Positions 54,821 through 64,000 are shown, counted from the stretch's first letter. The stretch: 64,000 bases of DNA from Pseudomonas putida (GCA_041071465.1 CP163498.1:1826001-1890000), one strand, 5' to 3'. Notes: generated by a model not told the origin, from the sequence alone. Translations and numbers: made by a program.

Positions 54821-55627
54821 TCAGGCGGGTTTCGCCGTAGGCTTGCGATTATAAGCCCACCAGATCAGGCCAAGGCCAGCCAGGATCATCGGCACGCACA
54901 GAATCTGACCCATGGTCAGCCAGCCCCAGGCGATATAGCCCAGCTGGGCATCCGGCACCCGCACGAATTCGACGATGAAGCGGAAGATGCCGTAGAACAG
55001 CGCGAACATGCCCGATACCGCCATGGTCGGCCGCGGCTTGCGCGAGAACAGCCAGAGGATGACGAACAGTGCCACGCCCTCCAGGGCGAACTGGTACAGC
55101 TGCGACGGGTGGCGTGGCAGCTGGGCTGGGTCGCTGAACGGCGGGAAGATCATCGCCCATGGCACGTCGGTGGGTTTGCCCCACAGCTCGGCGTTGATGA
55201 AGTTGCCGATACGCCCGGCACCCAGGCCGATCGGCACCAGCGGGGCAACGAAGTCCATCAGTTCGAAGAACGACTTGTTGTTGCGCTTGCCGAACCACAA
55301 GGCCGCCAACATCACGCCGATGAAGCCACCGTGGAACGACATGCCGCCCTTCCACACCTCGAAGATCAGCGTCGGGTTGGCCAGGTAGGCGTGCAGGTCG
55401 TAGAACAGCACATAGCCCAGGCGCCCGCCGACAATCACACCCATCGACAGCCAGAACACCAGGTCGGAAAGCTTCTCGCGGCTCCAGGTGGGATCGAAGC
55501 GGTTCAGCCGGCGCGAGGCCAGCAGCCAGGCACCGCCGATGCCGATCAGGTACATCAGACCGTACCAATGGATTTTCAGCGGCCCGATGGCCAGGGCCAC
55601 GGGGTCTATCTGCGGGTAAGGCAGCAT
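54821..55627 (-). CDS. lgt: Prolipoprotein diacylglyceryl transferase
   Basis: A 268-residue inner-membrane enzyme with seven predicted helices that transfers diacylglycerol to the lipobox Cys of prolipoproteins. Family signatures: [45 protein letters not shown] (catalytic His), [33 protein letters not shown] (in part: [15 protein letters not shown]) and [13 protein letters not shown]. Standard length. It is 16 bp after the TSUP permease gene on the same strand. Confidence 0.97.
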   Translation of the reverse strand: MLPYPQIDPVALAIGPLKIHWYGLMYLIGIGGAWLLASRRLNRFDPTWSREKLSDLVFWLSMGVIVGGRLGYVLFYDLHAYLANPTLIFEVWKGGMSFHGGFIGVMLAALWFGKRNNKSFFELMDFVAPLVPIGLGAGRIGNFINAELWGKPTDVPWAMIFPPFSDPAQLPRHPSQLYQFALEGVALFVILWLFSRKPRPTMAVSGMFALFYGIFRFIVEFVRVPDAQLGYIAWGWLTMGQILCVPMILAGLGLIWWAYNRKPTAKPA

Positions 55628-55643
55628 GGAACTTCCTCTCGAT

Positions 55644-56426
55644 TCAAATCAAAAAGCTGAGGCCGACACAGAACAGCAGCGCTGCGAACAGGCGTTTCAA
55701 CAAACGGGGCGACAGCTTGTGCGCCAGACGCGCGCCAAAGCGGGCGAAAAACATGCTGGTCACGGCAATGCCGATCATCGCCGGCAGGTACACGTAGCCC
55801 AGGCTATGGGCCGGCAGGTGCTCTTCGTGCCACCCCAGCAGCATGAAGCTCAGGGCACTGGCCAGGGCGATCGGCAGGCCACAGGCCGAGGACGTGGCCA
55901 CCGCCTGCTGCATCGGCAGGCTGCGCCAGGTCAGGAACGGCACGGTCAGCGAACCACCGCCGATGCCGAAGATGGCCGAAGCCCAGCCGATCATTCCACC
56001 GGCCCCAACCAATGCAGGTTTACCGGGGATGCCACGGCTGGCCTTGGGTTTGAGGCCCAGTGCCATCTGCGCGGCGATGACCAGGGCAAACACACCGATG
56101 ATCTTTTGCAGCAACGGGCCTTGGATCAACGAGGCGGTCTTGGCACCGACGCCGGCCCCCAGCAGGATGCCGAGGGTCATCCAGGCGAAAATCGGCCATT
56201 GCACGGCACCCTTTCGGTGGTGCTCGAGCACAGCGTTGATCGAAGTGAATACGATGGTTGCCAGTGACGTGCCGACTGCCAGATGGGTCAACACCGAGGC
56301 ATCGAAGCCCTGCAAGGTGAAGCTGAACACCAGCACCGGCACGATGATGATGCCACCGCCCACGCCGAACAGCCCGGCCAGCACACCAGCACAGGCGCCC
56401 AACAGCAGATAGAGCACGAATTCCAT
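55644..56426 (-). CDS. TSUP (TauE/SafE) family membrane permease
   Basis: A 260-residue membrane protein with about eight helices in two homologous halves; each half has a glycine-rich loop, [19 protein letters not shown] near the N-terminus and [19 protein letters not shown] in the middle, the TauE/SafE signature. Family members export sulfite, sulfoacetate or related anions; the substrate here is unknown. ATG 56426 is chosen over a codon 21 bases upstream because the protein then begins [18 protein letters not shown]. Co-directional with lgt. Confidence 0.87.
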   Translation of the reverse strand: MEFVLYLLLGACAGVLAGLFGVGGGIIIVPVLVFSFTLQGFDASVLTHLAVGTSLATIVFTSINAVLEHHRKGAVQWPIFAWMTLGILLGAGVGAKTASLIQGPLLQKIIGVFALVIAAQMALGLKPKASRGIPGKPALVGAGGMIGWASAIFGIGGGSLTVPFLTWRSLPMQQAVATSSACGLPIALASALSFMLLGWHEEHLPAHSLGYVYLPAMIGIAVTSMFFARFGARLAHKLSPRLLKRLFAALLFCVGLSFLI

Positions 56427-56555
56427 TCGGCGTCCCCGAGAAATCAATCCGGCATGGTAACGGAAGCCGGGCTCGGGGCTCTAGTGAACTCTGTGACAGG
56501 ATGGATCGGCCATGCTGCTGTGGGTACAGTGGCAGAAAACACAGAGGCCCAACCG

Positions 56556-57302
56556 ATGTGCCTGATCGTATTTGCCTGGCGGCCGGGGCACGCCCTGCCG
56601 CTGATCGTGGCGGCCAACCGCGACGAATTCTATGCCCGCCCCACCCAGCCCCTGGCAGCCTGGGACGATGCGCCCGGCGTACACGCCGGGCGAGACCTGG
56701 AAGCCGGTGGTACCTGGCTGGGCGTGGGCCCGCAGGGGCGCTTTGCCGCGCTGACCAACATCCGCGACCCGGGCCAGGCGCTGGGGCCACGCTCGCGGGG
56801 TGAGCTGGTGGCGGCGTACCTGCAGGGTGAAATGGGTGTCGAGGCTTACCTGGGCCAGGTGGCCAGCCGAAGTGGGCAGTATTCGGGGTTCAACCTGCTG
56901 GTGGGTGATGGCCAGCAGCTGGGATATCTGAATGCTCGGGAAGCCACGCCGCGCCTGCTGCATGCCGGGGTGTACGGGTTATCCAATGCCGGGCTGGATA
57001 CGCCATGGCCGAAGCTGGTGAAGGCACGTAGCGGGCTGGAGGGCCTGCTGGAAGCGCCCGAGCCGCATCGGTTGCTGGCGTTGCTGGCAGATAACGAGCC
57101 TGCGGCTGAGGGTGACCTACCCGAGACGGGCGTGGGAGTAGCGACCGAGAAGTTGCTGTCGAGTGTGTTTATTGCCAGCCAGAATTATGGGACGCGGGCA
57201 AGTACGGTGCTGATTGTGGATGATCAGGGCAAAAGACGACTGGTTGAGCGCAGCTTCGGGCCTTTTGGTGGGCACTTGGGGGAAGTTGAGCTTACGGTCT
57301 GA
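56556..57302 (+). CDS. NRDE (TANGO2) family protein
   Basis: A 248-residue protein of the TANGO2/NRDE family. It begins MCLIVFAWRPGHALPLIVAANRDEFYARPTQPL, with the conserved NRDE and a Cys directly after Met, so an N-terminal-nucleophile hydrolase fold is often proposed. GGTWLGVGPQGRFAALTNIRDP is also typical. Animal TANGO2 has been linked to lipid/heme handling; the bacterial role is open. Start ATG 56556 is set by the Cys2 and family start. It is divergent from the TSUP gene. Confidence 0.87.
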   Translation: MCLIVFAWRPGHALPLIVAANRDEFYARPTQPLAAWDDAPGVHAGRDLEAGGTWLGVGPQGRFAALTNIRDPGQALGPRSRGELVAAYLQGEMGVEAYLGQVASRSGQYSGFNLLVGDGQQLGYLNAREATPRLLHAGVYGLSNAGLDTPWPKLVKARSGLEGLLEAPEPHRLLALLADNEPAAEGDLPETGVGVATEKLLSSVFIASQNYGTRASTVLIVDDQGKRRLVERSFGPFGGHLGEVELTV

Positions 57303-57309
57303 GGGCCAT

Positions 57310-57328
57310 GGGGCCGCAAGGCGGCCCC
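57310..57328. terminator. Hairpin between convergent NRDE gene and ptsP
   Basis: GGGGCCGC / GCGGCCCC stem with an AAG loop between the stops at 57302 and 57335, followed by GAATTTC. Confidence 0.65.
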
Positions 57329-57334
57329 CGAATT

Positions 57335-59614
57335 TCACAGGGTTTTATTGGCCCCAGGCCCAATCATCCGCGCCAACCCAAGGTTCTTCAGTGCCAACTG
57401 CAGCGAGCTGTGGATAACCTGCGGGTTGTCATGGCTCAGGGCCTCGGCCAGCAGTTCCGTGGCCTTGCTCATGTTCACCTGACGCAGCATCCACTTCACC
57501 TTCGGCAGGTTGGTGGCGTTCATCGACAGGCTGTCGAAGCCCATGGCCATCAACAGTATCGCCGCCGCTGGGTCACCGGCCATCTCACCACAGATGCTCA
57601 CTGGCTTGCCTTCGCCATGGGCGTCGCGCACAACCGTGTTCAACGCCTGCAGCACCGCCGGGTGCAGGTAGTCGTAAAGGTCGGCGACCCTCGGGTTGTT
57701 GCGGTCAACCGCCAGCAGGTACTGGGTCAGGTCGTTGGAACCGACCGACAGGAAGTCCACCTGCCGCGCCAGCTCCTTGGTCTGGTACACCGCTGCCGGG
57801 ATTTCCACCATCACACCCACCGGCGGCATCGGCACGTCGGTGCCTTCGTCACGCACTTCGCCCCAGGCGCGGTGAATCAGGTGCAGCGCCTCTTCCAGCT
57901 CGTGAATGCCGGAAATCATCGGTAGCAGGATGCGCAGGTTGTTCAGGCCCTCGCTGGCCTTGAGCATGGCGCGGGTTTGTACCAGGAAGATTTCCGGGTG
58001 GTCGAGGGTGACGCGGATGCCGCGCCAACCCAGGAAGGGGTTTTCTTCCTTGATCGGGAAGTACGACAGCGCCTTGTCACCCCCAATGTCGAGGGTACGC
58101 ATGGTCACCGGCAGCGGGTGGAAGGCCGCCAGTTGCTCACGGTAAATGGCCAGCTGCTCTTTCTCGCTGGGGAAGCGCTGGTTGATCATGAACGGCACTT
58201 CAGTGCGGTACAGGCCGACCCCTTCGGCGCCGCGTTGCTGTGCACGGGCCACGTCGGCGAGCAGGCCAGTGTTGACCCACAGCGGCATGCGATGGCCATC
58301 GGGGGTAACGCATGGCAGTTCGCGCAGGGCATCCAGGCCCTGGGCCAGCTGACGCTCTTCCTCGACCACTTCGCTGTACTGCTTGCGCAGCACTTCGCTG
58401 GGGTTGGTGAACACCTCGCCCTTGTAACCGTCGACGATCAGTTCAATGCCATCGACTTTGGAGTACGGCAGGTCCACCAGGCCCATGACCGTGGGAATGC
58501 CCATGGCGCGAGCGAGGATGGCAACGTGAGAGTTGCCCGAACCCAGCACCGAGACCAGGCCTACCAGCTTGCCTTCCGGCACTTCACCGAGCATGGCCGG
58601 CGTCAGCTCTTCACTGACCAGGATGGTGTTGTCGGCATACACCAGCGATTGCGAGCGGGCTTCCTGCAGGTAGGCCAGCAGGCGCCGGCCAAGGTCCTTG
58701 ACGTCGGAGGCGCGCTCGCGCAGGTAGTCATCGTCCATCAGCTCGAAGCGGTTGACGTGCTCGCCAACCACCTGGCGCAGCGCGCCCTGAGCCCATTGGC
58801 CGGTCTTGATGACCTCGGTCACCTCACCGCCCAGGGCTGCGTCTTCAAGCATCATCAGGTACACATCGAACAGCGCGCGCTCTTCCGGGCGCAGCTGGGT
58901 GGCCAGCTTGGCCGACAGCTTGCGCATGTCGTCGCGCACGCCTTCAAGGGCGTTCTGGAACAGCTTCAGTTCAGCGTCGATGTCATCGACAGTCTTGTCC
59001 GGCACCACTTCCAGGTCGGCCGGCGGCAACATCACCACCGCGCGCCCCACGGCAGCGCCAGGCGAGCCAGGCACACCCACGAAGCGCGCTTCCTGAATAC
59101 CCTTGCCCTGGCGACCCAGGCCACGGATCGAGCCCGTGGCTTCGGCATGGGCGATTACCCCGGCGAGCTGGGCGCTCATGGTGACCAGGAAGGCTTCCTC
59201 GCCCTCGTCGAACTGGCGGCGCTCCTTTTGCTGAATGACCAATACCCCGACCACACGGCGGTGGTGGATGATCGGTGCACCCAGGAAGGAGGCGAATTTC
59301 TCTTCGCCGGTTTCGGCAAAGTAGCGATAACGCGGGTGGTCGGCGGCGTTTTCCAGGTTCAGCGGCTCTTCCCGGGTACCCACCAGGCCAACCAGGCCTT
59401 CGTTGGGGGCCATGCTGACCTTGCCGATGGAGCGCTTGTTCAGGCCTTCGGTAGCCATCAGCACGAAGCGGTTGGTTTCCGGGTCGAGCAGGTAGACCGA
59501 GCAGACTTGGCTGCCCATGGCTTCCTTGACGCGCAAGACAATGATCCCCAACGCCGACTTGAGATCTTTGGCGGAGTTTACTTCCTGGACGATCTTGCGC
59601 AGCGTATTGAGCAT
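57335..59614 (-). CDS. ptsP: Nitrogen phosphotransferase system enzyme I (EI-Ntr)
   Basis: A 759-residue phosphoenolpyruvate-protein phosphotransferase. An N-terminal GAF domain (about 1-150, SLKSALGIIVLRVKEAMGSQVCSVYLLDP in part) is joined to a PTS EI: phospho-His in SVLGSGNSHVAILARAMGIPTVMG, the PEP-utilising barrel with GVGLYRTEVPFM, FLGWRGIRVTLDHPEIF and SVGSNDLTQYLLAVDRNNP, and CGEMAGDPAAA. It heads the regulatory PTS-Ntr cascade to PtsO/PtsN, which in P. putida affects carbon/nitrogen balance and K+ uptake. It is downstream of rppH on the same strand, the usual rppH-ptsP pair. Confidence 0.97.
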   Translation of the reverse strand: MLNTLRKIVQEVNSAKDLKSALGIIVLRVKEAMGSQVCSVYLLDPETNRFVLMATEGLNKRSIGKVSMAPNEGLVGLVGTREEPLNLENAADHPRYRYFAETGEEKFASFLGAPIIHHRRVVGVLVIQQKERRQFDEGEEAFLVTMSAQLAGVIAHAEATGSIRGLGRQGKGIQEARFVGVPGSPGAAVGRAVVMLPPADLEVVPDKTVDDIDAELKLFQNALEGVRDDMRKLSAKLATQLRPEERALFDVYLMMLEDAALGGEVTEVIKTGQWAQGALRQVVGEHVNRFELMDDDYLRERASDVKDLGRRLLAYLQEARSQSLVYADNTILVSEELTPAMLGEVPEGKLVGLVSVLGSGNSHVAILARAMGIPTVMGLVDLPYSKVDGIELIVDGYKGEVFTNPSEVLRKQYSEVVEEERQLAQGLDALRELPCVTPDGHRMPLWVNTGLLADVARAQQRGAEGVGLYRTEVPFMINQRFPSEKEQLAIYREQLAAFHPLPVTMRTLDIGGDKALSYFPIKEENPFLGWRGIRVTLDHPEIFLVQTRAMLKASEGLNNLRILLPMISGIHELEEALHLIHRAWGEVRDEGTDVPMPPVGVMVEIPAAVYQTKELARQVDFLSVGSNDLTQYLLAVDRNNPRVADLYDYLHPAVLQALNTVVRDAHGEGKPVSICGEMAGDPAAAILLMAMGFDSLSMNATNLPKVKWMLRQVNMSKATELLAEALSHDNPQVIHSSLQLALKNLGLARMIGPGANKTL

Positions 59615-59636
59615 GGCTCGGGGTCGAACTCCGTCG

Positions 59637-60116
59637 TCAGTCGCGCGTCAGTAGACGCGGTGCTAGCTCTTTCAGGGCGCGTCGGTACACCTCGCGCTTG
59701 AATGTCACAACCTGGCCCAGCGGATACCAATAGCTCACCCAGCGCCAGCCGTCGAATTCCGGCTTGCCGGTCAGGTCCATCCGCACCCGTTGTTCGTTGC
59801 TGACCAGGCGCAGCAGGAACCACTTCTGCTTCTGGCCGATGCACAGCGGCTGGCTGTGGGTACGTACCAGTCGCTGCGGTAAACGATAACGCAACCAGCC
59901 ACGGGTGCAGGCAAGAATTTCCACATCGTCGCGTTCAAGGCCAACTTCTTCGTTCAGCTCGCGGTACAGGGCATCTTCAGGCGTCTCGTCAGGGTTGATA
60001 CCACCCTGGGGGAACTGCCAGGCATCCTGGTTGATCCGTCGAGCCCATAGCACCTGCCCGGCATCATTCGTAAGAATGATCCCGACATTGGGGCGAAAAC
60101 CATCCGGGTCGATCAC
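59637..60116 (-). CDS. rppH: RNA pyrophosphohydrolase
   Basis: A 159-residue Nudix hydrolase that removes pyrophosphate from 5'-triphosphorylated mRNA and so triggers RNase E decay. The N-terminus (V)[14 protein letters not shown] matches RppH; the Nudix box is [23 protein letters not shown] (in part), and the downstream QKWFLLRL is conserved. GTG 60116 is chosen from the family start and the GAGG upstream; the longer frame would add 24 unrelated residues. It is 22 bp upstream of ptsP. Confidence 0.93.
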   Translation of the reverse strand: MIDPDGFRPNVGIILTNDAGQVLWARRINQDAWQFPQGGINPDETPEDALYRELNEEVGLERDDVEILACTRGWLRYRLPQRLVRTHSQPLCIGQKQKWFLLRLVSNEQRVRMDLTGKPEFDGWRWVSYWYPLGQVVTFKREVYRRALKELAPRLLTRD

Positions 60117-60257
60117 GGCAGCAACCTCGCAAACGCATGTCCCCGCATTGTTCCACAAAGCTTGCGAGCGCAGCAACGCGCCCGCCAAGCTTATGTGCAG
60201 CAGCGTGAAAACTCCGTATTCTGCGGGCCTACCCTGTGGCTGATGCGAGTGACCGCG

Positions 60258-60914
60258 ATGCGCCTGGCTTTATTCGACCTGGACAATACCCTCCTCGGTG
60301 GCGACAGCGACCATGCCTGGGGTGACTACCTTTGCGAGCGTGGCATCCTCGACCCACTCGCCTACAAGCAACGCAACGATGGTTTCTACCAGGACTACCT
60401 CAACGGCACCCTGGACCTGCAGGCCTACCTGGCCTTTTCCATGGAGATCCTGGCGGCAACGCCCGTGGCCCAGCTCGACGAATGGCACCGCGACTTCATG
60501 CGCGACTGCATCGAACCGATCATCCTGCCCAAGGCCCTGGCCCTGCTGCAGCAGCACCGCGAGGCGGGCGACCAGTTGGTGATCATTACCGCTACCAACC
60601 GCTTCGTCACCGCGCCAATTGCACGGCGTCTTGGCATTCGCGTGCTGCTGGCAACCGAGTGCGAGATGCGCGACGGTCGCTATACCGGGCGTAGTACCGA
60701 TATACCGTGTTTCCGTGAAGGCAAGGTGACGCGGCTGGACCGCTGGATGCTGGAGAACGGCTTTGATCTCGAGGACAGCTACTTCTATAGCGACTCGATG
60801 AATGACCTGCCGCTATTGCAGCGGGTGACGCATGCGGTGGCGGTGGACCCGGACCCGAACTTGCGGGCCGAGGCCGAGAAGCGCGGGTGGCCGGTGGTTT
60901 CGCTGAGGGATTGA
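60258..60914 (+). CDS. HAD superfamily hydrolase, subfamily IB (PSPase-like)
   Basis: A 218-residue phosphatase-type protein. Motif [24 protein letters not shown] (nucleophile Asp8 in DLDNT), motif [10 protein letters not shown], motif III with Lys in REGKVTRLD and motif [13 protein letters not shown]. It belongs to the HAD-IB group with SerB; the close family includes enzymes reported to dephosphorylate histidinol phosphate or to act as phosphoserine phosphatase-like enzymes, and the substrate cannot be fixed here. ATG 60258 gives the family start; an ATG five codons upstream is in frame. Divergent from rppH. Confidence 0.84.
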   Translation: MRLALFDLDNTLLGGDSDHAWGDYLCERGILDPLAYKQRNDGFYQDYLNGTLDLQAYLAFSMEILAATPVAQLDEWHRDFMRDCIEPIILPKALALLQQHREAGDQLVIITATNRFVTAPIARRLGIRVLLATECEMRDGRYTGRSTDIPCFREGKVTRLDRWMLENGFDLEDSYFYSDSMNDLPLLQRVTHAVAVDPDPNLRAEAEKRGWPVVSLRD

Positions 60915-60934
60915 GATTACAGGGATTCGCGCTC

Positions 60935-60981
60935 CCCTGTGGGATCGGCCTTGCGTCGCGATGGAGGGCGAAGCCCTCCTC
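60935..60981. repeat. Single REP unit, family 2 (partner missing)
   Basis: CCTGTGGGATCGGCCTTGCG / TCGCGATGGAGGGCGAAGCC, a diverged family-2 unit (GGGATCGG for GGAGCGG) with a short terminal hairpin (GAGGGCGAAGCCCTC). No inverted partner follows; it sits between convergent HAD and DUF2269 genes. Confidence 0.75.
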
Positions 60982-60986
60982 TGGCC

Positions 60987-61412
60987 TCAAACTGGCTTGG
61001 CACCCATCAGCCCGGCAATGGACAGGAAGCACACCCCGCTGAACACCGCCAGCGCCAGGGTAAACCGCAGCCCTACCACTTCGGCCTTGCGCAGCCGGTT
61101 CAGCCGTACCAGCAGCCACCACACGGCAAACGCGCCAAAGGTATAGATGACGCTGGACGCCAGCACCCAGGTCTGCCCCAGCGGCCAGCCCACCAGATGC
61201 ACCAGCCACCAACCGGTAAGCGGCATGCTCACCAGGCACAGGCCCATCACCAGCCAGACAAATACCAACGGCCGGCGCAGCAGCTTTGCATAAGCCTCGG
61301 CATCACCCTGACGGCGGGCGCGAACGGTCCAGGCCGCCAAGCCCAAGGCGCCCAAAAGCAGCAGTGCGGTGGCAATGATGTGCAAGGTCTTGAGGGTGGT
61401 CAGGTGTTCCAT
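60987..61412 (-). CDS. DUF2269 family integral membrane protein
   Basis: A 141-residue protein with four predicted helices (about 8-28, 50-72, 80-101 and 118-138). The start LKTLHIIATALLLLGALGLAAWTV and the mid segment LVSMPLTGWWLVHLVGWPLGQTWVLASS match the DUF2269 family; the conserved His in the first helix and near the second loop suggest heme/redox chemistry, but the function is unknown. It is 38 bp downstream of ilvA on the same strand. Confidence 0.8.
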   Translation of the reverse strand: MEHLTTLKTLHIIATALLLLGALGLAAWTVRARRQGDAEAYAKLLRRPLVFVWLVMGLCLVSMPLTGWWLVHLVGWPLGQTWVLASSVIYTFGAFAVWWLLVRLNRLRKAEVVGLRFTLALAVFSGVCFLSIAGLMGAKPV

Positions 61413-61450
61413 GTCTTCACATCCTTGAGCGATAAGCCAAGCTTAGCCGC

Positions 61451-62965
61451 TCAGCCCAGGAACAGCTTGTAAGCGGGGTTTTCGGTCTCGTCCCAGTACG
61501 GGTAGCCGATCTTGGCCAGCGCCGCCGGTACCAGGTGACGCTCATCCTCCGGCACCTGCAGGCCTGCCACCACACGCCCGTCAGCTGCGCCATGGTTGCG
61601 GTAGTGGAACATCGAGATGTTCCAGCGCCCGCCCAACTTGTTGAGGAAGTTGAACAGCGCCCCTGGCCGCTCGGGGAACTCGAAGCGCAGTACCATTTCG
61701 TCACTGGCACCGGCCGAATGGCCACCCACCATATGGCGGATATGCAACTTGGCAAGCTCGTTGTCGGTCAGGTCGGTAACTGGGAAGCCCTGCTCGGTCA
61801 GTTGCTGCACCAGCGCTGCACGCGGGTCGTTTTCCGGGTGGGTCTGCACGCCCACGAAGATATGCGCTTCGTCCGAGGTGTGCTTGCGGTAGTTGAACTC
61901 GGTGATCTGGCGCTTGCCAATGGCCTCGCAGAAGGCCTTGAAGCTGCCCGGTCGCTCGGGAATGGTCACGGCGATGATCGCCTCACGCTTTTCACCCAAC
62001 TCGGCACGCTCGGCCACATGGCGCAGGCGGTCGAAGTTGACGTTGGCACCAGAGTCGATAGCCACCAGCGTCTGCCCGGTCACGCCATACAGCTCGACGT
62101 ACTTCTTGATGCCCGCAACGCCCAAGGCGCCGGCAGGTTCGGTGATCGAGCGGGTATCGTCGTAGATATCCTTGATTGCTGCGCAAATCTCGTCTGTGCT
62201 GACGGTGACGACTTCGTCCACATGGTGGCGGCAGATATCGAAGGTGTGCTGGCCAATCTGGGCCACCGCCACACCGTCGGCGAACAGCCCGACCTGCGGC
62301 AGCACCACGCGCTCACCGGCGGCCATGGCCGCCTGTAGGCAGTTGGAGTCGTCCGGCTCGACGCCGATTACCTTGATTTCCGGGCGCAGGTACTTCACGT
62401 AGGCGGCAATACCGGCGATCAGGCCACCGCCACCCACCGGCACGAAGATCGCGCCCAGCTGGCCAGGGTGCTGGCGCAGGATTTCCATGGCCACGGTGCC
62501 CTGACCGGCGATGGTGTGCGGGTCGTCGTAAGGGTGAACATAGACAAAGCCCTTTTCGTCGACCAGTTTCAGCGAATAGGCCAGCGCCTCGGGGAACGAG
62601 TCGCCATGCAACACCACCTTGCCGCCCCGTGAGCGCACGCCCTCGACCTTGATTTCCGGGGTGGTCTTGGGCATCACGATGGTGGCCTTGATGCCCATTT
62701 CGCGCGCAGCCAGGGCCAGGCCCTGGGCGTGGTTGCCGGCCGAGGCGGTGACCACGCCACGGGCCAGTTCCTCTGGGCTCAGCTGGGCCAGCTTGTTGTA
62801 CGCCCCGCGGATCTTGAACGAGAACACCGGCTGCAGGTCTTCGCGCTTGAGCAAAATCTGGTTGCCCAGCCGCTTGCTCAGTTGCCCGGCGCTCTGCAAC
62901 GGGGTTTCGACGGCAACGTCATAGACGCGCGAGGTGAGGATCTTCTTGACGTACTGTTCGAGCAT
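61451..62965 (-). CDS. ilvA: Threonine ammonia-lyase, biosynthetic
   Basis: A 504-residue PLP enzyme that deaminates threonine to 2-oxobutanoate for isoleucine synthesis. The PLP-Lys segment is FSFKIRGAYNKLAQL (about residue 50), with TASAGNHAQGLALAA, FVPVGGGGLIAGIAAYVK and ITEPAGALGVAG in the catalytic domain. Two ACT-like regulatory domains (about 325-410 and 420-504) give isoleucine/valine control, as expected of the long biosynthetic form (E. coli 514). Divergent from rpiA, with 133 bp between them. Confidence 0.97.
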   Translation of the reverse strand: MLEQYVKKILTSRVYDVAVETPLQSAGQLSKRLGNQILLKREDLQPVFSFKIRGAYNKLAQLSPEELARGVVTASAGNHAQGLALAAREMGIKATIVMPKTTPEIKVEGVRSRGGKVVLHGDSFPEALAYSLKLVDEKGFVYVHPYDDPHTIAGQGTVAMEILRQHPGQLGAIFVPVGGGGLIAGIAAYVKYLRPEIKVIGVEPDDSNCLQAAMAAGERVVLPQVGLFADGVAVAQIGQHTFDICRHHVDEVVTVSTDEICAAIKDIYDDTRSITEPAGALGVAGIKKYVELYGVTGQTLVAIDSGANVNFDRLRHVAERAELGEKREAIIAVTIPERPGSFKAFCEAIGKRQITEFNYRKHTSDEAHIFVGVQTHPENDPRAALVQQLTEQGFPVTDLTDNELAKLHIRHMVGGHSAGASDEMVLRFEFPERPGALFNFLNKLGGRWNISMFHYRNHGAADGRVVAGLQVPEDERHLVPAALAKIGYPYWDETENPAYKLFLG

Positions 62966-63098
62966 CGGGAATGCATCACTGGGCCGCGGGACAAGGGCTG
63001 GAAGTCTACCCCAGCGCTACGTCGGGCGACCACAGCAAAGCCGTGCGAGCCGTTATACTAGGCAACTTTGAAACCGCCCTGCCCCTTTCGGAGCCCGC

Positions 63099-63773
63099 AT
63101 GACCCAGGACCAACTCAAACAGGCCGTCGCCCAGGCCGCTGTCGACTTCATTCTGCCCAAGCTGGATGAAAAGAGCGTTGTCGGCGTCGGTACCGGTTCG
63201 ACCGCCAACTTCTTCATCGACGCCCTGGCTCAGCACAAGACCGCCTTCGACGGCGCAGTCGCCAGCTCCGAAGCCACTGCCCAGCGCCTGAAGGGCCATG
63301 GCATCCCGGTGTACGAGCTGAACAGCGTCAGCGAGCTTGAGTTCTACGTGGACGGCGCCGACGAAAGCGACGCGCACCTGAACCTGATCAAGGGCGGCGG
63401 CGCAGCCCTGACCCGCGAGAAGATCGTCGCGGCCGTAGCCAAGACCTTCATCTGCATCGCCGACGGCAGCAAGCTGGTGCCCGTGCTGGGCGCCTTCCCG
63501 CTGCCGGTTGAAGTGATCCCGATGGCCCGCAGCCACGTGGCGCGCCAGCTGGTCAAGCTGGGCGGCGACCCGGTGTACCGCGAAGGCGTGGTCACCGACA
63601 ACGGCAACGTGATCCTCGACGTGCACAACCTGCAGATCACCAACCCGGTGGAGCTGGAAGCGCAGATCAACGCCATCGTTGGCGTGGTCACCAACGGCCT
63701 GTTCGCGGCGCGACCGGCGGACCTGCTGCTGCTCGGTACCTCTGAAGGTGTGAAGAGCCTGAAGGCCGAGTAA
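63099..63773 (+). CDS. rpiA: Ribose-5-phosphate isomerase A
   Basis: A 224-residue isomerase of the pentose phosphate pathway (ribose 5-P to ribulose 5-P). [17 protein letters not shown] is the phosphate-binding signature; [30 protein letters not shown] contains the catalytic Asp/Lys region (in part: [22 protein letters not shown]); [22 protein letters not shown] is also conserved. A -10-like TATACT lies at 63054-63059. Followed by a REPIN. Confidence 0.97.
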   Translation: MTQDQLKQAVAQAAVDFILPKLDEKSVVGVGTGSTANFFIDALAQHKTAFDGAVASSEATAQRLKGHGIPVYELNSVSELEFYVDGADESDAHLNLIKGGGAALTREKIVAAVAKTFICIADGSKLVPVLGAFPLPVEVIPMARSHVARQLVKLGGDPVYREGVVTDNGNVILDVHNLQITNPVELEAQINAIVGVVTNGLFAARPADLLLLGTSEGVKSLKAE

Positions 63774-63780
63774 GCTTCGG

Positions 63781-63882
63781 CGAGGGCTTCGCCCTCGTGT
63801 CGCGACACAAGGCCGCTCCTACAGGGGTACGCCATCTCCTGTAGGAGCGGCCTTGTGTCGCGATGGGCTGCAAAGCAGCCCC
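63781..63882. repeat. REPIN, family 2
   Basis: A left unit (GAGGGCTTCGCCCTC then GTGTCGCGACACAAGG / CCGCTCCTACAG) and inverted right unit (CTGTAGGAGCGGCCTTGTG / TCGCGATGGGCTGCAAAGC) between rpiA and the convergent last gene. Confidence 0.87.
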
Positions 63883-63888
63883 ACCTGC

Positions 63889-64000
63889 TCACTCCGTTAC
63901 CTGCTTGAACACATAAAACAGGTTCGGCTCACTGACCAGGTAAATGGTCCCCACCTCATCCATCGCAATCCCCTCCGCCTGCGGCACCGTCGCCTGCAAC
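63889..64000 (-). CDS. SdiA-regulated-type protein, C-terminal end only
   Basis: The reverse frame is open from the window edge to a TGA at 63891-63889 and reads LQATVPQAEGIAMDEVGTIYLVSEPNLFYVFKQ (shown in part: PQAEGIAMDEVGTIYLVSEP), then VTE. The pattern xQ.EGIA.D..G.IYLVSEPN.F resembles the end of the SdiA-regulated (YjiK-like) beta-propeller family. Only 36 codons are visible, so the assignment is tentative. Confidence 0.6.
   Translation of the reverse strand, partial: LQATVPQAEGIAMDEVGTIYLVSEPNLFYVFKQVTE

Overview
The window is a stretch of chromosome from a fluorescent pseudomonad, most likely of the Pseudomonas putida group. The evidence is high GC with strong G/C third-position bias, a Pseudomonas-type core gene order (argS / proC / metXW / rdgB-hemW / thiSG / rpoH-ftsXEY / coaD / ilvD / thyA-lgt / ptsP-rppH / ilvA-rpiA), CadR/CadA proteins very close to the P. 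putida ones, and two REP families typical of P. putida between genes. No rRNA, tRNA, CRISPR array, phage, integrase or IS element was seen.

Layout. 1-10 kb: end of argS, a SPOR-domain protein, a TM2 protein, an NlpC/P60 hydrolase, a PilT-type ATPase, then a forward run yggS-proC-yggT and metX-metW-DUF4426-rdgB-hemW-DUF3392. 10.2-10.8 kb: a gene-poor interval with a REPIN, a direct repeat and a strong terminator. 10.8-18.2 kb: reverse genes trmB-thiG-thiS-DUF423, forward mtgA, then the reverse heat-shock/division block (rpoH, ftsX, ftsE, ftsY). 18.4-24.7 kb: two pairs of M16 peptidases on either side of rsmD. 24.7-31.6 kb: YheT-like hydrolase, a 3-mercaptopyruvate sulfurtransferase, and a TetR regulator divergent from an aldehyde dehydrogenase / Tat-signal protein / GMC oxidoreductase operon, then coaD. 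31.6-37.2 kb: ferredoxin, mutM, HDOD protein, rlmI, ilvD.

37.25-39.3 kb is the clearest accessory insert: an intact DarG-type antitoxin gene preceded by two incomplete DarT-type toxin ORFs. 39.3-45.4 kb: phosphorylcholine phosphatase (pchP), an L-cystine symporter, folA, and a membrane protein/GTPase pair (DUF2868/DUF3482). 45.4-51 kb: a 2-aminoethylphosphonate-type ABC transporter with a PhnZ-like HD oxygenase and a LysR regulator. 51-53.8 kb: the cadmium/zinc efflux ATPase cadA divergent from its MerR-type regulator cadR, with a clear 19-bp-spacer operator/promoter. 53.8-64 kb: thyA, lgt, a TSUP permease, a TANGO2/NRDE protein, ptsP, rppH, a HAD phosphatase, a DUF2269 membrane protein, ilvA, rpiA and the end of an SdiA-regulated-type gene.

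Sequence quality. Five otherwise well-conserved genes (rdgB, hemW, ftsY, the first M16 peptidase, pchP) carry six single-base indels in or beside short G/C runs. Because ftsY is normally essential, these look more like sequencing or assembly errors than gene decay; the genes are reported at full length with the break marked.
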